Assembly (NCBI GenBank): GCA_040394735.1
Contig: JBEBRR010000002.1
Location: 49,027-113,026 of the forward strand
Reading direction: 5' to 3'
From: Leadbetterella byssophila_A
Lineage (GTDB): Bacteria > Bacteroidota > Bacteroidia > Cytophagales > Spirosomataceae
Length of the DNA: 64,000 nt
In this document: piece after piece, positions 17,898 to 25,588 of the stretch
Position numbering within the stretch: position 1 is the first letter of the stretch
Layout of the letters: each line of letters starts with the position of its first letter
Notes under the pieces: generated by a model
Told to the model about the DNA's origin: nothing
The model's input: only the letters and a program-made list of their open reading frames with translations
Databases searched by the model: none
Program-made: the position numbers and the translations under genes

Positions 17898-20800
17898 TTA
17901 GGCTACTTCAATTTTTACCTGTATTTCCTGCTCATCAAAGTCTACCGCCCGGGCTCCTTTTACCTCTTCCAGGATTTCCAGCCGGAGGGCCTGAACTTCA
18001 GCACAGATATAGGCCGAATGTTTGTTTACCGCCCGGGAAATCTCCTCATTGCTGTTCTGAAGCCAGATGCTGATCTTATCAGTTACTTCAAAGCCGCTGT
18101 CTTTCCGCAGGTTCTGGATACGGTTTACAAAATCACGGGCAATGCCTTCCTGTTTCAGGTCTTCGGTAATATGGATATCCAGAGCTACGGTCAGACCACC
18201 TTCCACGGCCAACAGCCAGCCAGGAATATCCTCGGTAAGAATTTCCACGTCACTCAGGGCAATGTTAAAGCCGGAGAGCGATACCGTGCCGGCTGATTCA
18301 AGGGTTTTCAGGGCATCAGGAGACATTCCCGAAATGGCTTCGGCTACGGCCTTCATATCTTTGCCGAACTTGGGCCCCAGGGCTTTGAAATTCGGCTTCA
18401 CTTTTTTCTTCAGGATACCAGAGTCATCGGTGATGAATTCGATCTCTTTAATATTCACCTCGCTCATAATGATATGTGCTACGCTTTGGATCTCTGCTCT
18501 CACTGTAGGATTCAGGGCCGGGATCAGGATTTTCTGCAAAGGCTGACGTACTTTCAGTCCGCTTTTCTTTCGCAGAGCATGCACCATGGAACAGATTTTC
18601 TGGGCCAGGGCCATGGCTTCTTCCAGCTCCGTATCTACCCACTCAGGCTCATAGGTATGCCATTCGGTAAAGTGAACCGATTGATGTCTGAACGGTGCGT
18701 TTTTCTCCACGGATTCTGCCCTTACCGGATCGGTCAGGTTTTTGTAAAGCCACTCGGCATAGAAAGGCGCAATGGGCGACATCAGCTGGCCTACCGCACA
18801 GAGCGCATGCTGCAGGGTCTGGTAGGCGGCCCGTTTGTCATCTGTCATTTCACCCTGCCAGAAACGCCTCCTGTTCAGGCGCACGTACCAGTTCGAAAGG
18901 TCATCGTTTACGAAATCCTGGATCAGGCGGCCGGCTTTGGTAGGATTATAATTGTCAAACTCCCCGGTCACCTCTTTTACGAGCGTGTAAATCTTCGATA
19001 CGATCCAACGGTCGAGCTGCGTCAGTTTTTCACGCGGTACGCGGTTGAACTGCTCAATCGTGTAGTTGTCGAGATTAGCGTAAAGTGCAAAGAAATTATA
19101 GGTATTGGTCAGCGTTCCGAACAGCTTGCGCTGTACCTCCTGCACGCCGTCAAGGTTAAAGCGAAGGTTATCCCAGGGCTCGGCGTTCGTGATCATGTAC
19201 CAGCGGGTAGGGTCTGCACCGTACCTGGCCAGGGTATCGAACGGGTCAATGGCGTTGCCCAGGCGTTTTGACATCTTATTACCGTTTTTATCCAGCACCA
19301 GCCCGGTGGAAACCACATTTTTAAAGGCTACGGAGTCAAACAGCATACCGGCAATGGCATGCAGTGTGAAAAACCATCCGCGGGTCTGGTCTACCCCTTC
19401 CGAAATAAAGTCGGCAGGGAAGGCCTTATCAAAGATTTCCTGGTTTTCAAAGGGATAATGCCACTGGGCGTAGGGCATGGCACCGGAGTCGAACCAGACG
19501 TCAATCAGGTCTGCCTCGCGGTACATCACGGCACCCGACGCAGAAACCAGGTATATTTCATCTACATATGGGCGGTGCAGATCCAGCGAATCCTTGTCTG
19601 CTGCGGCTTCCAGGAATGCCTCGTTTTTCGCCCTTTGTTCCTCCGAAAGCGCATGGGTATCCAGTGCGTTCCTGACGCTTCTTACCAGTTCATCGATGCT
19701 TCCTATACATACTTCGTCATCTTCATTTTTCCAGATCGGCAGCGGAGTTCCCCAGTACCGGCTGCGGCTGAGGTTCCAGTCGACCAGGTTTTCCAGCCAG
19801 TTTCCGAACCGGCCTGAGCCTGTACTTTCCGGCTGCCAGTTGATGGTTTTGTTCAGCTGAGCCAGCTTATCTTTTGCCGCCGTGGTCCGGATAAACCAGG
19901 AATCCAGCGGGTAATAAAGCACCGGCTTATCGGTACGCCAGCAGTGCGGGTAGGAGTGCTCGTAACGTTGTACGTTAAACGCCTTGTTATCGGTTTTCAG
20001 CTGGATGGCGATACGCTCGTCTACCGACAGGTATTTATCACGGCCCTGCTTCTGCTTCTCTATTTCAATTTCTTCCGGCGTATAATAAGCTTCTTTTACG
20101 TATTCCAGGGCAAAATCGGTCACTTCTTTCACAAAACGGCCTTTTTTATCTACCAGCGGGGCCTCTTTGCCGTTTTCATCTTCTACCAGGATGGCCGGTA
20201 TGCCGTTCTGGGCAGCCACGCGGTAGTCATCCGCACCGAAAGTAGGCGCGGTATGCACAATACCCGTACCGTCTTCGGTGGTTACAAAATCACCGATGAT
20301 CACGCGGAAAGCCGCCGATTTTGGCTGCACGTACGGCATGAGTTGCTCGTATTCCAGTCCTTCCAGCTCTGTCCCTTTCCGGGTACTCAGAACGGTCCAG
20401 GGAAGGACCTTTTTATCGGAGGTTTCAAATCCCTCAAAATCGCCGTCTTTACCTTTTTCGTTAAAATATTTCCCGATAAGATCTTTGGCCAGGATCACGT
20501 TTACCGGCAGAAAAGTGTAAGGGTTGAACGTTTTCACGAGCGCATATTCAATGCCTTTTCCTACTGTCAGTGCGGCATTAGAAGGCAGGGTCCATGGGGT
20601 GGTGGTCCAGGCCAGGAAATATACGTTATCATCGCCGGCTGCGTCAAAAAGAAACTGCGACCGCTCATTTTTTACGACTTTGAACTGGGCAGTAAGCGAG
20701 GTGTCTTTCACATCCTTGTAGGTTCCGGGCTGGTTCAGCTCATGCGAGCTCAGTCCGGTGCCTGCAGCCGGAGAATAAGGCTGAATGGTATATCCTTTGT

Positions 20801-21317
20801 AAAGGAGGCCCTTGTCGTGAAGTCTTTTCAGGAGGTTCCACACCGATTCAATATAGGCGCTTTCATAGGTAATATACGGATGGTCCATGTCCACCCAGTA
20901 GCCCATTTTATCGGTCATGTCGCGCCAGATCCCCGTAAACCGCATCACAGCTTCCCGGCATTTCCGGTTGTATTCTTCCACGCTGATTTTCCGGCCGATA
21001 TCTTCTTTGGTGATACCCAGCTCTTTTTCTACCTGGAGCTCTACCGGGAGACCGTGCGTATCCCAGCCGGCCTTCCGGTTGACCTGGAAGCCGCGCAGTG
21101 TTTTGTAGCGGCAGAAGATATCCTTGATGGTACGGGCCATCACATGGTGAATTCCCGGGGTACCGTTGGCGGAAGGCGGACCTTCATAAAAAGTGAAGGC
21201 AGGGCAACCTTCTCTGACTTCAATGGATTTTTCGAAGATGTTATTCTCTTTCCAAAAAGCTAATATCTCATCCGCTATTTCCGCGTAGTTGACCGACTTG
21301 TATTCCGGGTATTTCAT
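17898..21317 (-). CDS. ileS: Isoleucyl-tRNA synthetase, eukaryote-like type 2, with swapped GIHH signature
   Basis: Charges tRNA-Ile with isoleucine in the cytoplasm. 1139 residues, long for a bacterial IleRS and typical of the eukaryote-like type 2 class; no C-terminal CxxC zinc pairs are visible. The ATP-binding signature near residues 49-60 reads PSANGTPGIHHVM: where most class I synthetases have HIGH, this has G55-I56-H57-H58, i.e. first and third positions exchanged. KMSKR is intact (681-685). The editing CP1 domain includes TTPWTLPSNAALTVG. Single gene, essential, next to tRNA-Asp. The swapped form has been reported for a subset of type 2 IleRS with very high mupirocin resistance. Confidence 0.97.
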   Translation of the reverse strand: MKYPEYKSVNYAEIADEILAFWKENNIFEKSIEVREGCPAFTFYEGPPSANGTPGIHHVMARTIKDIFCRYKTLRGFQVNRKAGWDTHGLPVELQVEKELGITKEDIGRKISVEEYNRKCREAVMRFTGIWRDMTDKMGYWVDMDHPYITYESAYIESVWNLLKRLHDKGLLYKGYTIQPYSPAAGTGLSSHELNQPGTYKDVKDTSLTAQFKVVKNERSQFLFDAAGDDNVYFLAWTTTPWTLPSNAALTVGKGIEYALVKTFNPYTFLPVNVILAKDLIGKYFNEKGKDGDFEGFETSDKKVLPWTVLSTRKGTELEGLEYEQLMPYVQPKSAAFRVIIGDFVTTEDGTGIVHTAPTFGADDYRVAAQNGIPAILVEDENGKEAPLVDKKGRFVKEVTDFALEYVKEAYYTPEEIEIEKQKQGRDKYLSVDERIAIQLKTDNKAFNVQRYEHSYPHCWRTDKPVLYYPLDSWFIRTTAAKDKLAQLNKTINWQPESTGSGRFGNWLENLVDWNLSRSRYWGTPLPIWKNEDDEVCIGSIDELVRSVRNALDTHALSEEQRAKNEAFLEAAADKDSLDLHRPYVDEIYLVSASGAVMYREADLIDVWFDSGAMPYAQWHYPFENQEIFDKAFPADFISEGVDQTRGWFFTLHAIAGMLFDSVAFKNVVSTGLVLDKNGNKMSKRLGNAIDPFDTLARYGADPTRWYMITNAEPWDNLRFNLDGVQEVQRKLFGTLTNTYNFFALYANLDNYTIEQFNRVPREKLTQLDRWIVSKIYTLVKEVTGEFDNYNPTKAGRLIQDFVNDDLSNWYVRLNRRRFWQGEMTDDKRAAYQTLQHALCAVGQLMSPIAPFYAEWLYKNLTDPVRAESVEKNAPFRHQSVHFTEWHTYEPEWVDTELEEAMALAQKICSMVHALRKKSGLKVRQPLQKILIPALNPTVRAEIQSVAHIIMSEVNIKEIEFITDDSGILKKKVKPNFKALGPKFGKDMKAVAEAISGMSPDALKTLESAGTVSLSGFNIALSDVEILTEDIPGWLLAVEGGLTVALDIHITEDLKQEGIARDFVNRIQNLRKDSGFEVTDKISIWLQNSNEEISRAVNKHSAYICAEVQALRLEILEEVKGARAVDFDEQEIQVKIEVA

Positions 21318-21499
21318 TCGTTTCTTTCCAAAAAATTGGCTGCAAAGTTACGCTTTTTTGACGAGTTTTAATTTCATTATTAATGATTTGATAACGGCTT
21401 TGAAGCATTATGCAGAACGGATAGGGTAGAAATTGGGGGAAAAATAGTCTGAATACCCGTTTCAGGAGTATTCTTATCGTAGAATTTAACCGGAATACC

Positions 21500-23380
21500 A
21501 TGAATAGAATAATGCTGATAGGCCTGCTGTCATTCAGCCTGGCAAGAACCTTTGCGCAGAATACGGATTTTGTGGTAAAACCTTACCTGCAATATGGTAC
21601 CCGTTCTGAAATGAGGGTTTTGTGGGAAACCGGTATCCCCGCTTCTACTTCCGTGTTCTATGGCATTCCCGGATGGCATACTGATATTCCGAATCTTGAT
21701 AGAATGGTTACCGTACCCGGCTGCAGAACCATGCATGAAATTCACTTAACCGGGCTCGAAGCAGAAACCGTCTACCTGTACCGGGTGATTAGTGTGACTG
21801 CCGGCGGCGACACCCTGCGGGGAGAAATTAAAACCTTTAAAACCGCCGTAGAGGAGGATAAGGCATTTGCCTTTGTGGTTTTCAGCGATTCCCAGAGTAA
21901 CCCCGAAGTGTGGGGCAGGATCTCTGCACTGGGCTGGAATGAAAGGCCGGATTTCGGCCTTCATGCAGGCGACCTGGTGGGACTGGGTTATCGCAAAAGC
22001 GACTGGGTAAACGAGTTTTTTGCGCCGTCGCAATCTTTCATGAGCCGGATCCCCCTGTTTTCCGTGCCCGGAAATCACGAGCATGACGCGGCCTTTTATT
22101 ATCAGTACATGTCTAATCCGGAACCCGAATACTGCTATACATTTGACTATGGAAATGCCCGTTATTACATGCTTGACTCCAACCGGCCTTTGTTTAAGGG
22201 AACCGATCAGTATACCTGGCTGGAAGCGCAGCTGGCCACGTCAGATAAGCTCTGGAATTTTGTGGTGCACCATCACCCTCCGTATTCTTCGGAGGAAGAT
22301 GACTTCGGGAATACCCATGTAGAGCAATCGATGCTGGGAGACCCTGATCTGAAAGATGCGATTCATCTGTACGAAAAATATAACGTGGATGTGGTTTTTT
22401 ACGGGCATATTCATACATATGAGAGAACATGGCCACTTTTCAGGGGCAGGGTAAACCAGGAAAAAGGCGTGATCTATATTAACACCGGCGGTGCCGGCGG
22501 AAGGCTGGAAACGGCTGCGCCTACCCGTGCCTGGTTTACACAGAAGGTGCGTACCACCCACCATTTCTGTTATGTGAATATCCATGACAATCGCCTGGAT
22601 TTTCAGGCGATCGATGAAAACGGGCAGCTGTTTGACCAGTTCAGCCTTACCAAAGACCGGGCAGAAAAGCTGGTGAATTCACCGGAGCCGCCCGCACCCC
22701 TGATTTTGAATACGGACAGAGTTTTTAACCATCAAGCGGAGATAAAGCTGAAGCCTGTTTTTGAAAACCAGCAGATCCGGTACACCCTTGACGGCAGCGA
22801 GCCTTCTGAAAAATCAACACTGCACCGGGGCAGCCTGACTATTGATAAGTCGCTTACGTTAAAGGTGGCCTCATTTGCCGGGAAAGACAGAAGCCCGGTC
22901 GTTACCGCCAGCTTTGTGAAGGAAGACCCGTATGAACCGGTAAAAGAGGAATACCGCAACCGGGGAATAAATTATACCTCTTATATCTCTCAGGAAGTAA
23001 GGCGGCGGCCCTTTGACCAGTATGAGCGCAATGAGATCAAAGCAGGGCATGCCCTGATGATCTCGCCTGATCAGGTACCACACCGTGAGCAGTTTTACGG
23101 CATTACCTTTGAAGGGTTTATTGAAGTCAGGGAAACTGGCTTGTACCGGTTTTCCGGACATGCAGACGACAAGCTGCGGGTTTTTGTGCATAACAAGCTG
23201 CTGATTGAGGAAGACCGGGAAGAAATCAATATGGAGGGTCAGATTCTTCTCAAAGCCGGCCTGCACCCCATACGGGTGGAATATTTTAATGAAAACCACG
23301 AGTCGTTCCTGGAACTGGCCATTGAAGGGCCGGGCCTTCCGCGCCAGAGTATTTCTCCGTTTATGTTGAAGAGGAAATAG
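21500..23380 (+). CDS. Exported purple-acid-phosphatase-like metallophosphoesterase with chitobiase-like and PA14 domains
   Basis: 626 residues with a signal peptide (cleavage near residues 19-20, ARTFAQ). Domains in order: fibronectin-like purple acid phosphatase N-terminal domain (about 22-115, KPYLQYGTRSEMRVLWET); metallophosphoesterase (about 122-370) with metal ligands in VFSDSQ (D130), HAGDLVG (D158), GNHEHD (N192, H193), HHHPPY and GHIHTYER (H303, H305); a CHB_HEX_C_1-like domain (about 420-475, IRYTLDGSEPS); and a PA14-like domain (about 490-620, FSGHADDKLRVFVHN). The first motif has Gln where many relatives have His or Gly. Probably a periplasmic or surface phosphatase attached to a glycan; substrate unknown. 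Confidence 0.85.
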   Translation: MNRIMLIGLLSFSLARTFAQNTDFVVKPYLQYGTRSEMRVLWETGIPASTSVFYGIPGWHTDIPNLDRMVTVPGCRTMHEIHLTGLEAETVYLYRVISVTAGGDTLRGEIKTFKTAVEEDKAFAFVVFSDSQSNPEVWGRISALGWNERPDFGLHAGDLVGLGYRKSDWVNEFFAPSQSFMSRIPLFSVPGNHEHDAAFYYQYMSNPEPEYCYTFDYGNARYYMLDSNRPLFKGTDQYTWLEAQLATSDKLWNFVVHHHPPYSSEEDDFGNTHVEQSMLGDPDLKDAIHLYEKYNVDVVFYGHIHTYERTWPLFRGRVNQEKGVIYINTGGAGGRLETAAPTRAWFTQKVRTTHHFCYVNIHDNRLDFQAIDENGQLFDQFSLTKDRAEKLVNSPEPPAPLILNTDRVFNHQAEIKLKPVFENQQIRYTLDGSEPSEKSTLHRGSLTIDKSLTLKVASFAGKDRSPVVTASFVKEDPYEPVKEEYRNRGINYTSYISQEVRRRPFDQYERNEIKAGHALMISPDQVPHREQFYGITFEGFIEVRETGLYRFSGHADDKLRVFVHNKLLIEEDREEINMEGQILLKAGLHPIRVEYFNENHESFLELAIEGPGLPRQSISPFMLKRK

Positions 23381-23384
23381 GCTG

Positions 23385-23413
23385 TTTGTCCTGTAAAAAA
23401 TCGGTTAACTTTG
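23385..23413 (+). promoter_or_regulatory. Promoter of the toxin-antitoxin locus
   Basis: TTTG (23385-23388), 17 bp, then TAACTTTG (23406-23413), a full match to TAnnTTTG. A start near 23420 would leave a leader of about 100 bases before the small upstream gene. Confidence 0.5.
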
Positions 23414-23520
23414 TGGCAATTAAGATTGCCCGCTAAACACTAAATATTTAAAGAACTTTATTCGGGGTAAATCTGTTTTCACAGTTATATATTCTTCACT
23501 CACTTTTAAACTTCAGAATT

Positions 23521-23652
23521 ATGAAAAAAATGCCCGAAAAGCCAAAAGAGCAGGAGCAAAAGAGACCCTCAAAACTTTCCAAGCTAGGAACAGCCAGGTT
23601 AACGGGGATTAAAATTGCCGATATCGTAGACAGAAGAGCTGTTTTAAAATAA
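23521..23652 (+). CDS. Small basic protein, candidate antitoxin of a PIN-domain toxin locus
   Basis: 43 residues starting MKKMPEKPKEQEQKR and ending IADIVDRRAVLK. Its TAA overlaps the ATG of the PIN gene by one base (TAATG at 23650-23654), so translation is coupled as in toxin-antitoxin pairs, and a good promoter lies upstream. The product is very short and Lys/Arg-rich and does not resemble a known antitoxin family; it could also be the remnant of a longer antitoxin. An in-frame upstream stop (23449-23451) and lack of other start codons support this start. Function is inferred only from arrangement. Confidence 0.5.
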   Translation: MKKMPEKPKEQEQKRPSKLSKLGTARLTGIKIADIVDRRAVLK

Positions 23653-24067
23653 TGGCCCGGTATTTATTGGATACCAATATTTTGGTTTTCCTTATTGCGG
23701 AAGAGGATGACGAGCTCTCCCGCGAAGTTAATTTTATTTTGGATGATTTCTATAACCAGATCGAAACCAGTTCTGTTGTGATGATGGAACTCATACAATT
23801 ATGCAGAATTGGGAAAATAAAATTAAAGAAAGGAAAGAAGCTTGATGAATTGCCTGATTATATTCATGATGTTTTAGGGATAAACATTGTTAATTTTGGA
23901 AAGGAGCATACTAAAACACTCTCATGTCTGGAAATAGCAGCAGGTCATAGAGAGATCATTCTATAATTTCGCATGCAATAACAGATAGGTATACTCTTAT
24001 TTCTTCAGACGGTAAGTTTAAGGATTACGAGAAGCAAAACCTGAACTTTGTTTATAACAAGAGGTGA
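23652..24067 (+). pseudogene. PIN-domain (VapC-like) toxin, frameshifted
   Basis: The first 100 residues read as a PIN ribonuclease: YLLDTNILVF with the first acidic residue (D7), SSVVMMELIQL with the second (E46), and LEIAAGHR just before the expected H-x-DPxD motif. There the frame shifts: in frame 0 it ends at a TAA (23964-23966), while the expected continuation DHSIISHAITDRYTLISSDGKF...FVYNKR is found in another frame from 23954 to the TGA at 24065-24067. Compared with relatives carrying HKDPNDH, about 7 bases coding for DPx seem to be missing. The break removes the third and fourth acidic residues, so the product should be inactive. A sequencing error cannot be excluded. Confidence 0.8.
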
Positions 24068-24176
24068 ATCTACCATGGATTCTTGTTTAGAGTAAGGCCG
24101 GTTTGTAATCATAAGATACCGGAAACAGATTTTGGGGTATTTTCGTAGAAATTTGATAAAGAATTGTTTCGAATAA

Positions 24177-25484
24177 ATGATTTTCAATACCTTATATAAT
24201 ATAGGGATGGCCCTCGTGTCCACCCTGCTCCCTATCGGAAAACTACTGGGAAAGAAAGCCCGCCTCCTCATTGAAGGCCAGGAGAAACTTAACCCGGACG
24301 AACTGGCCGCATGGAGGAAATCCAAAGAAAAAGTTATCTGGTTCCATTGTGCTTCCCTTGGTGAGTTTGAGCAGGGCAGACCCGTGCTCGAGGCTTTCCG
24401 CGAAAAGCACCCGGAATACGGGGTATTGCTTACTTTTTTTTCCCCTTCCGGTTATGAGGTGCGGAAGAACTACCCCCAGGCTGATTTTATCTGCTATCTG
24501 CCGCTGGATACCGCCGGTAGAGCCGGAAAGTTCGTGGAAGCTGCGGCCCCTGATATCGTGGTATTTGTAAAATATGAATTCTGGCCCAATATTATTCGGG
24601 AGATCAAACGGTCCGGCGCCCGGCTGATCGGGATTTCCGTGATCCTCAGAAAAGGACAAGCCTTCTTCCGGCCCTGGGGTGGGTTTTTCCGCAAAACACT
24701 ACAGCATTTCGATTATCTTTTTGTGCAGAACCGGTACTCGGCCGAATTGCTGGACTCGATAGGCTATACCCGTTACCAGGTGGCCGGAGACACCCGGTTT
24801 GACCGGGTCATGGCTACAGCGAAAGATACTTCAGAAGTACCGGGGGTCAGGGCTTTTCTGGGAGGGGGCGAAGTAACAGGAGGTGATGACTCGCGTGCCC
24901 TTCGGCAAGCCCAGGGTGACAGTGGTGAAGCCCGGGGGGCGGAATCCGGAATTCACCCGGAACCCGGAACTAAAGTACTGGTAGCCGGTTCTGTCTGGCC
25001 TGAAGACATGGAAGTTCTGAAACCCTTTATGGCGGCCCATCCCGAAATGAAATTCATCCTTGCACCGCACGATATCAAGCCCGGGCAGATCAGCGGCTGG
25101 ATCAGGGAAACAGGGGGAGTGCGGTATTCGGAGATTGGAAAATACAGGAATGAGAATATACTTTACATAGACAGCATAGGCCTCCTGGCCCGCCTGTACA
25201 GGTATGCCGGTTATGCTTTCGTGGGGGGCGGGTTCCGCACAGGACTGCATAATATCCTGGAACCGGTGGTCTTCGGAATGCCTGTATTTTTCGGAGATCA
25301 AAAATACAGGAAGTTTCAGGAAGCCCTTGACCTGCTTGAGCTGGGAGTGGCTTTTACTGTACACAACAGCCTGGAAGAAGTATTTGGAGCGCTGGATGTA
25401 GCAGAGATACGCCGGAAAGCAGAAATTTATGTGAATCAGAACGCAGGGGCTACAGGCAGGATACTGGCTTACCTGGAGGCCTGA
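24177..25484 (+). CDS. waaA: 3-deoxy-D-manno-octulosonic acid (Kdo) transferase
   Basis: Adds Kdo to lipid A precursor at the inner membrane, using CMP-Kdo. 435 residues: N-terminal membrane-anchor segment, then VIWFHCASLGEFEQGRPV with the catalytic Glu of the family (in SLGEFEQ), VFVKYEFWPN, and in the C-terminal Rossmann half VLVAGSVWPEDMEVL, FVGGGFRTGLHNILEPV and PVFFG. Residues about 229-264 (FLGGGEVTGG... to ...HPEPG) form a low-complexity insert that normal WaaA proteins lack just before the second domain; the DNA there contains mini-repeat sequence (see 24889-24971). Frame is kept, so the enzyme is probably functional. The insert sits at the inter-domain linker. Confidence 0.95.
   Translation: MIFNTLYNIGMALVSTLLPIGKLLGKKARLLIEGQEKLNPDELAAWRKSKEKVIWFHCASLGEFEQGRPVLEAFREKHPEYGVLLTFFSPSGYEVRKNYPQADFICYLPLDTAGRAGKFVEAAAPDIVVFVKYEFWPNIIREIKRSGARLIGISVILRKGQAFFRPWGGFFRKTLQHFDYLFVQNRYSAELLDSIGYTRYQVAGDTRFDRVMATAKDTSEVPGVRAFLGGGEVTGGDDSRALRQAQGDSGEARGAESGIHPEPGTKVLVAGSVWPEDMEVLKPFMAAHPEMKFILAPHDIKPGQISGWIRETGGVRYSEIGKYRNENILYIDSIGLLARLYRYAGYAFVGGGFRTGLHNILEPVVFGMPVFFGDQKYRKFQEALDLLELGVAFTVHNSLEEVFGALDVAEIRRKAEIYVNQNAGATGRILAYLEA
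24889..24971 (+). repeat. Repeat-derived in-frame insertion within waaA
   Basis: The left part holds CTTCGGCAAGCCCAGGG, a word that recurs between genes in many bacteria. The right part (24944-24971) matches the mini-repeat upstream of dnaB (40119-40149): both share CGGAATTCAC, then CCGGAAC, then CGGAACT in the same order, with a 3-base gap. The whole segment is a multiple that keeps the reading frame and encodes Gly/Asp/Ala/Glu-rich residues. Confidence 0.5.
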
Positions 25485-25538
25485 CCGGTATTTCCCGGCG
25501 CTCTTGTCTACGACCTCCCTGCTTTTGAACGAAAGGGC

Positions 25539-25568
25539 TTGTTCCGGTCAGGGAAAAGCTTATTTTTG
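25539..25568 (+). promoter_or_regulatory. Promoter of the zinc metalloprotease gene
   Basis: TTG at 25539-25541, 19 bp, TATTTTTG at 25561-25568 (full TAnnTTTG match). The predicted start near 25575 leaves a leader of only about 14 bases before the ATG at 25589. Confidence 0.6.
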
Positions 25569-25588
25569 CTGAATAAAACCCTTGTTGA

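Noticed and set aside
19944..21263. Long open frame of 439 codons on the plus strand opposite ileS
   Set aside because: Antisense shadow of a strongly supported essential gene; the translation has no recognisable domain.
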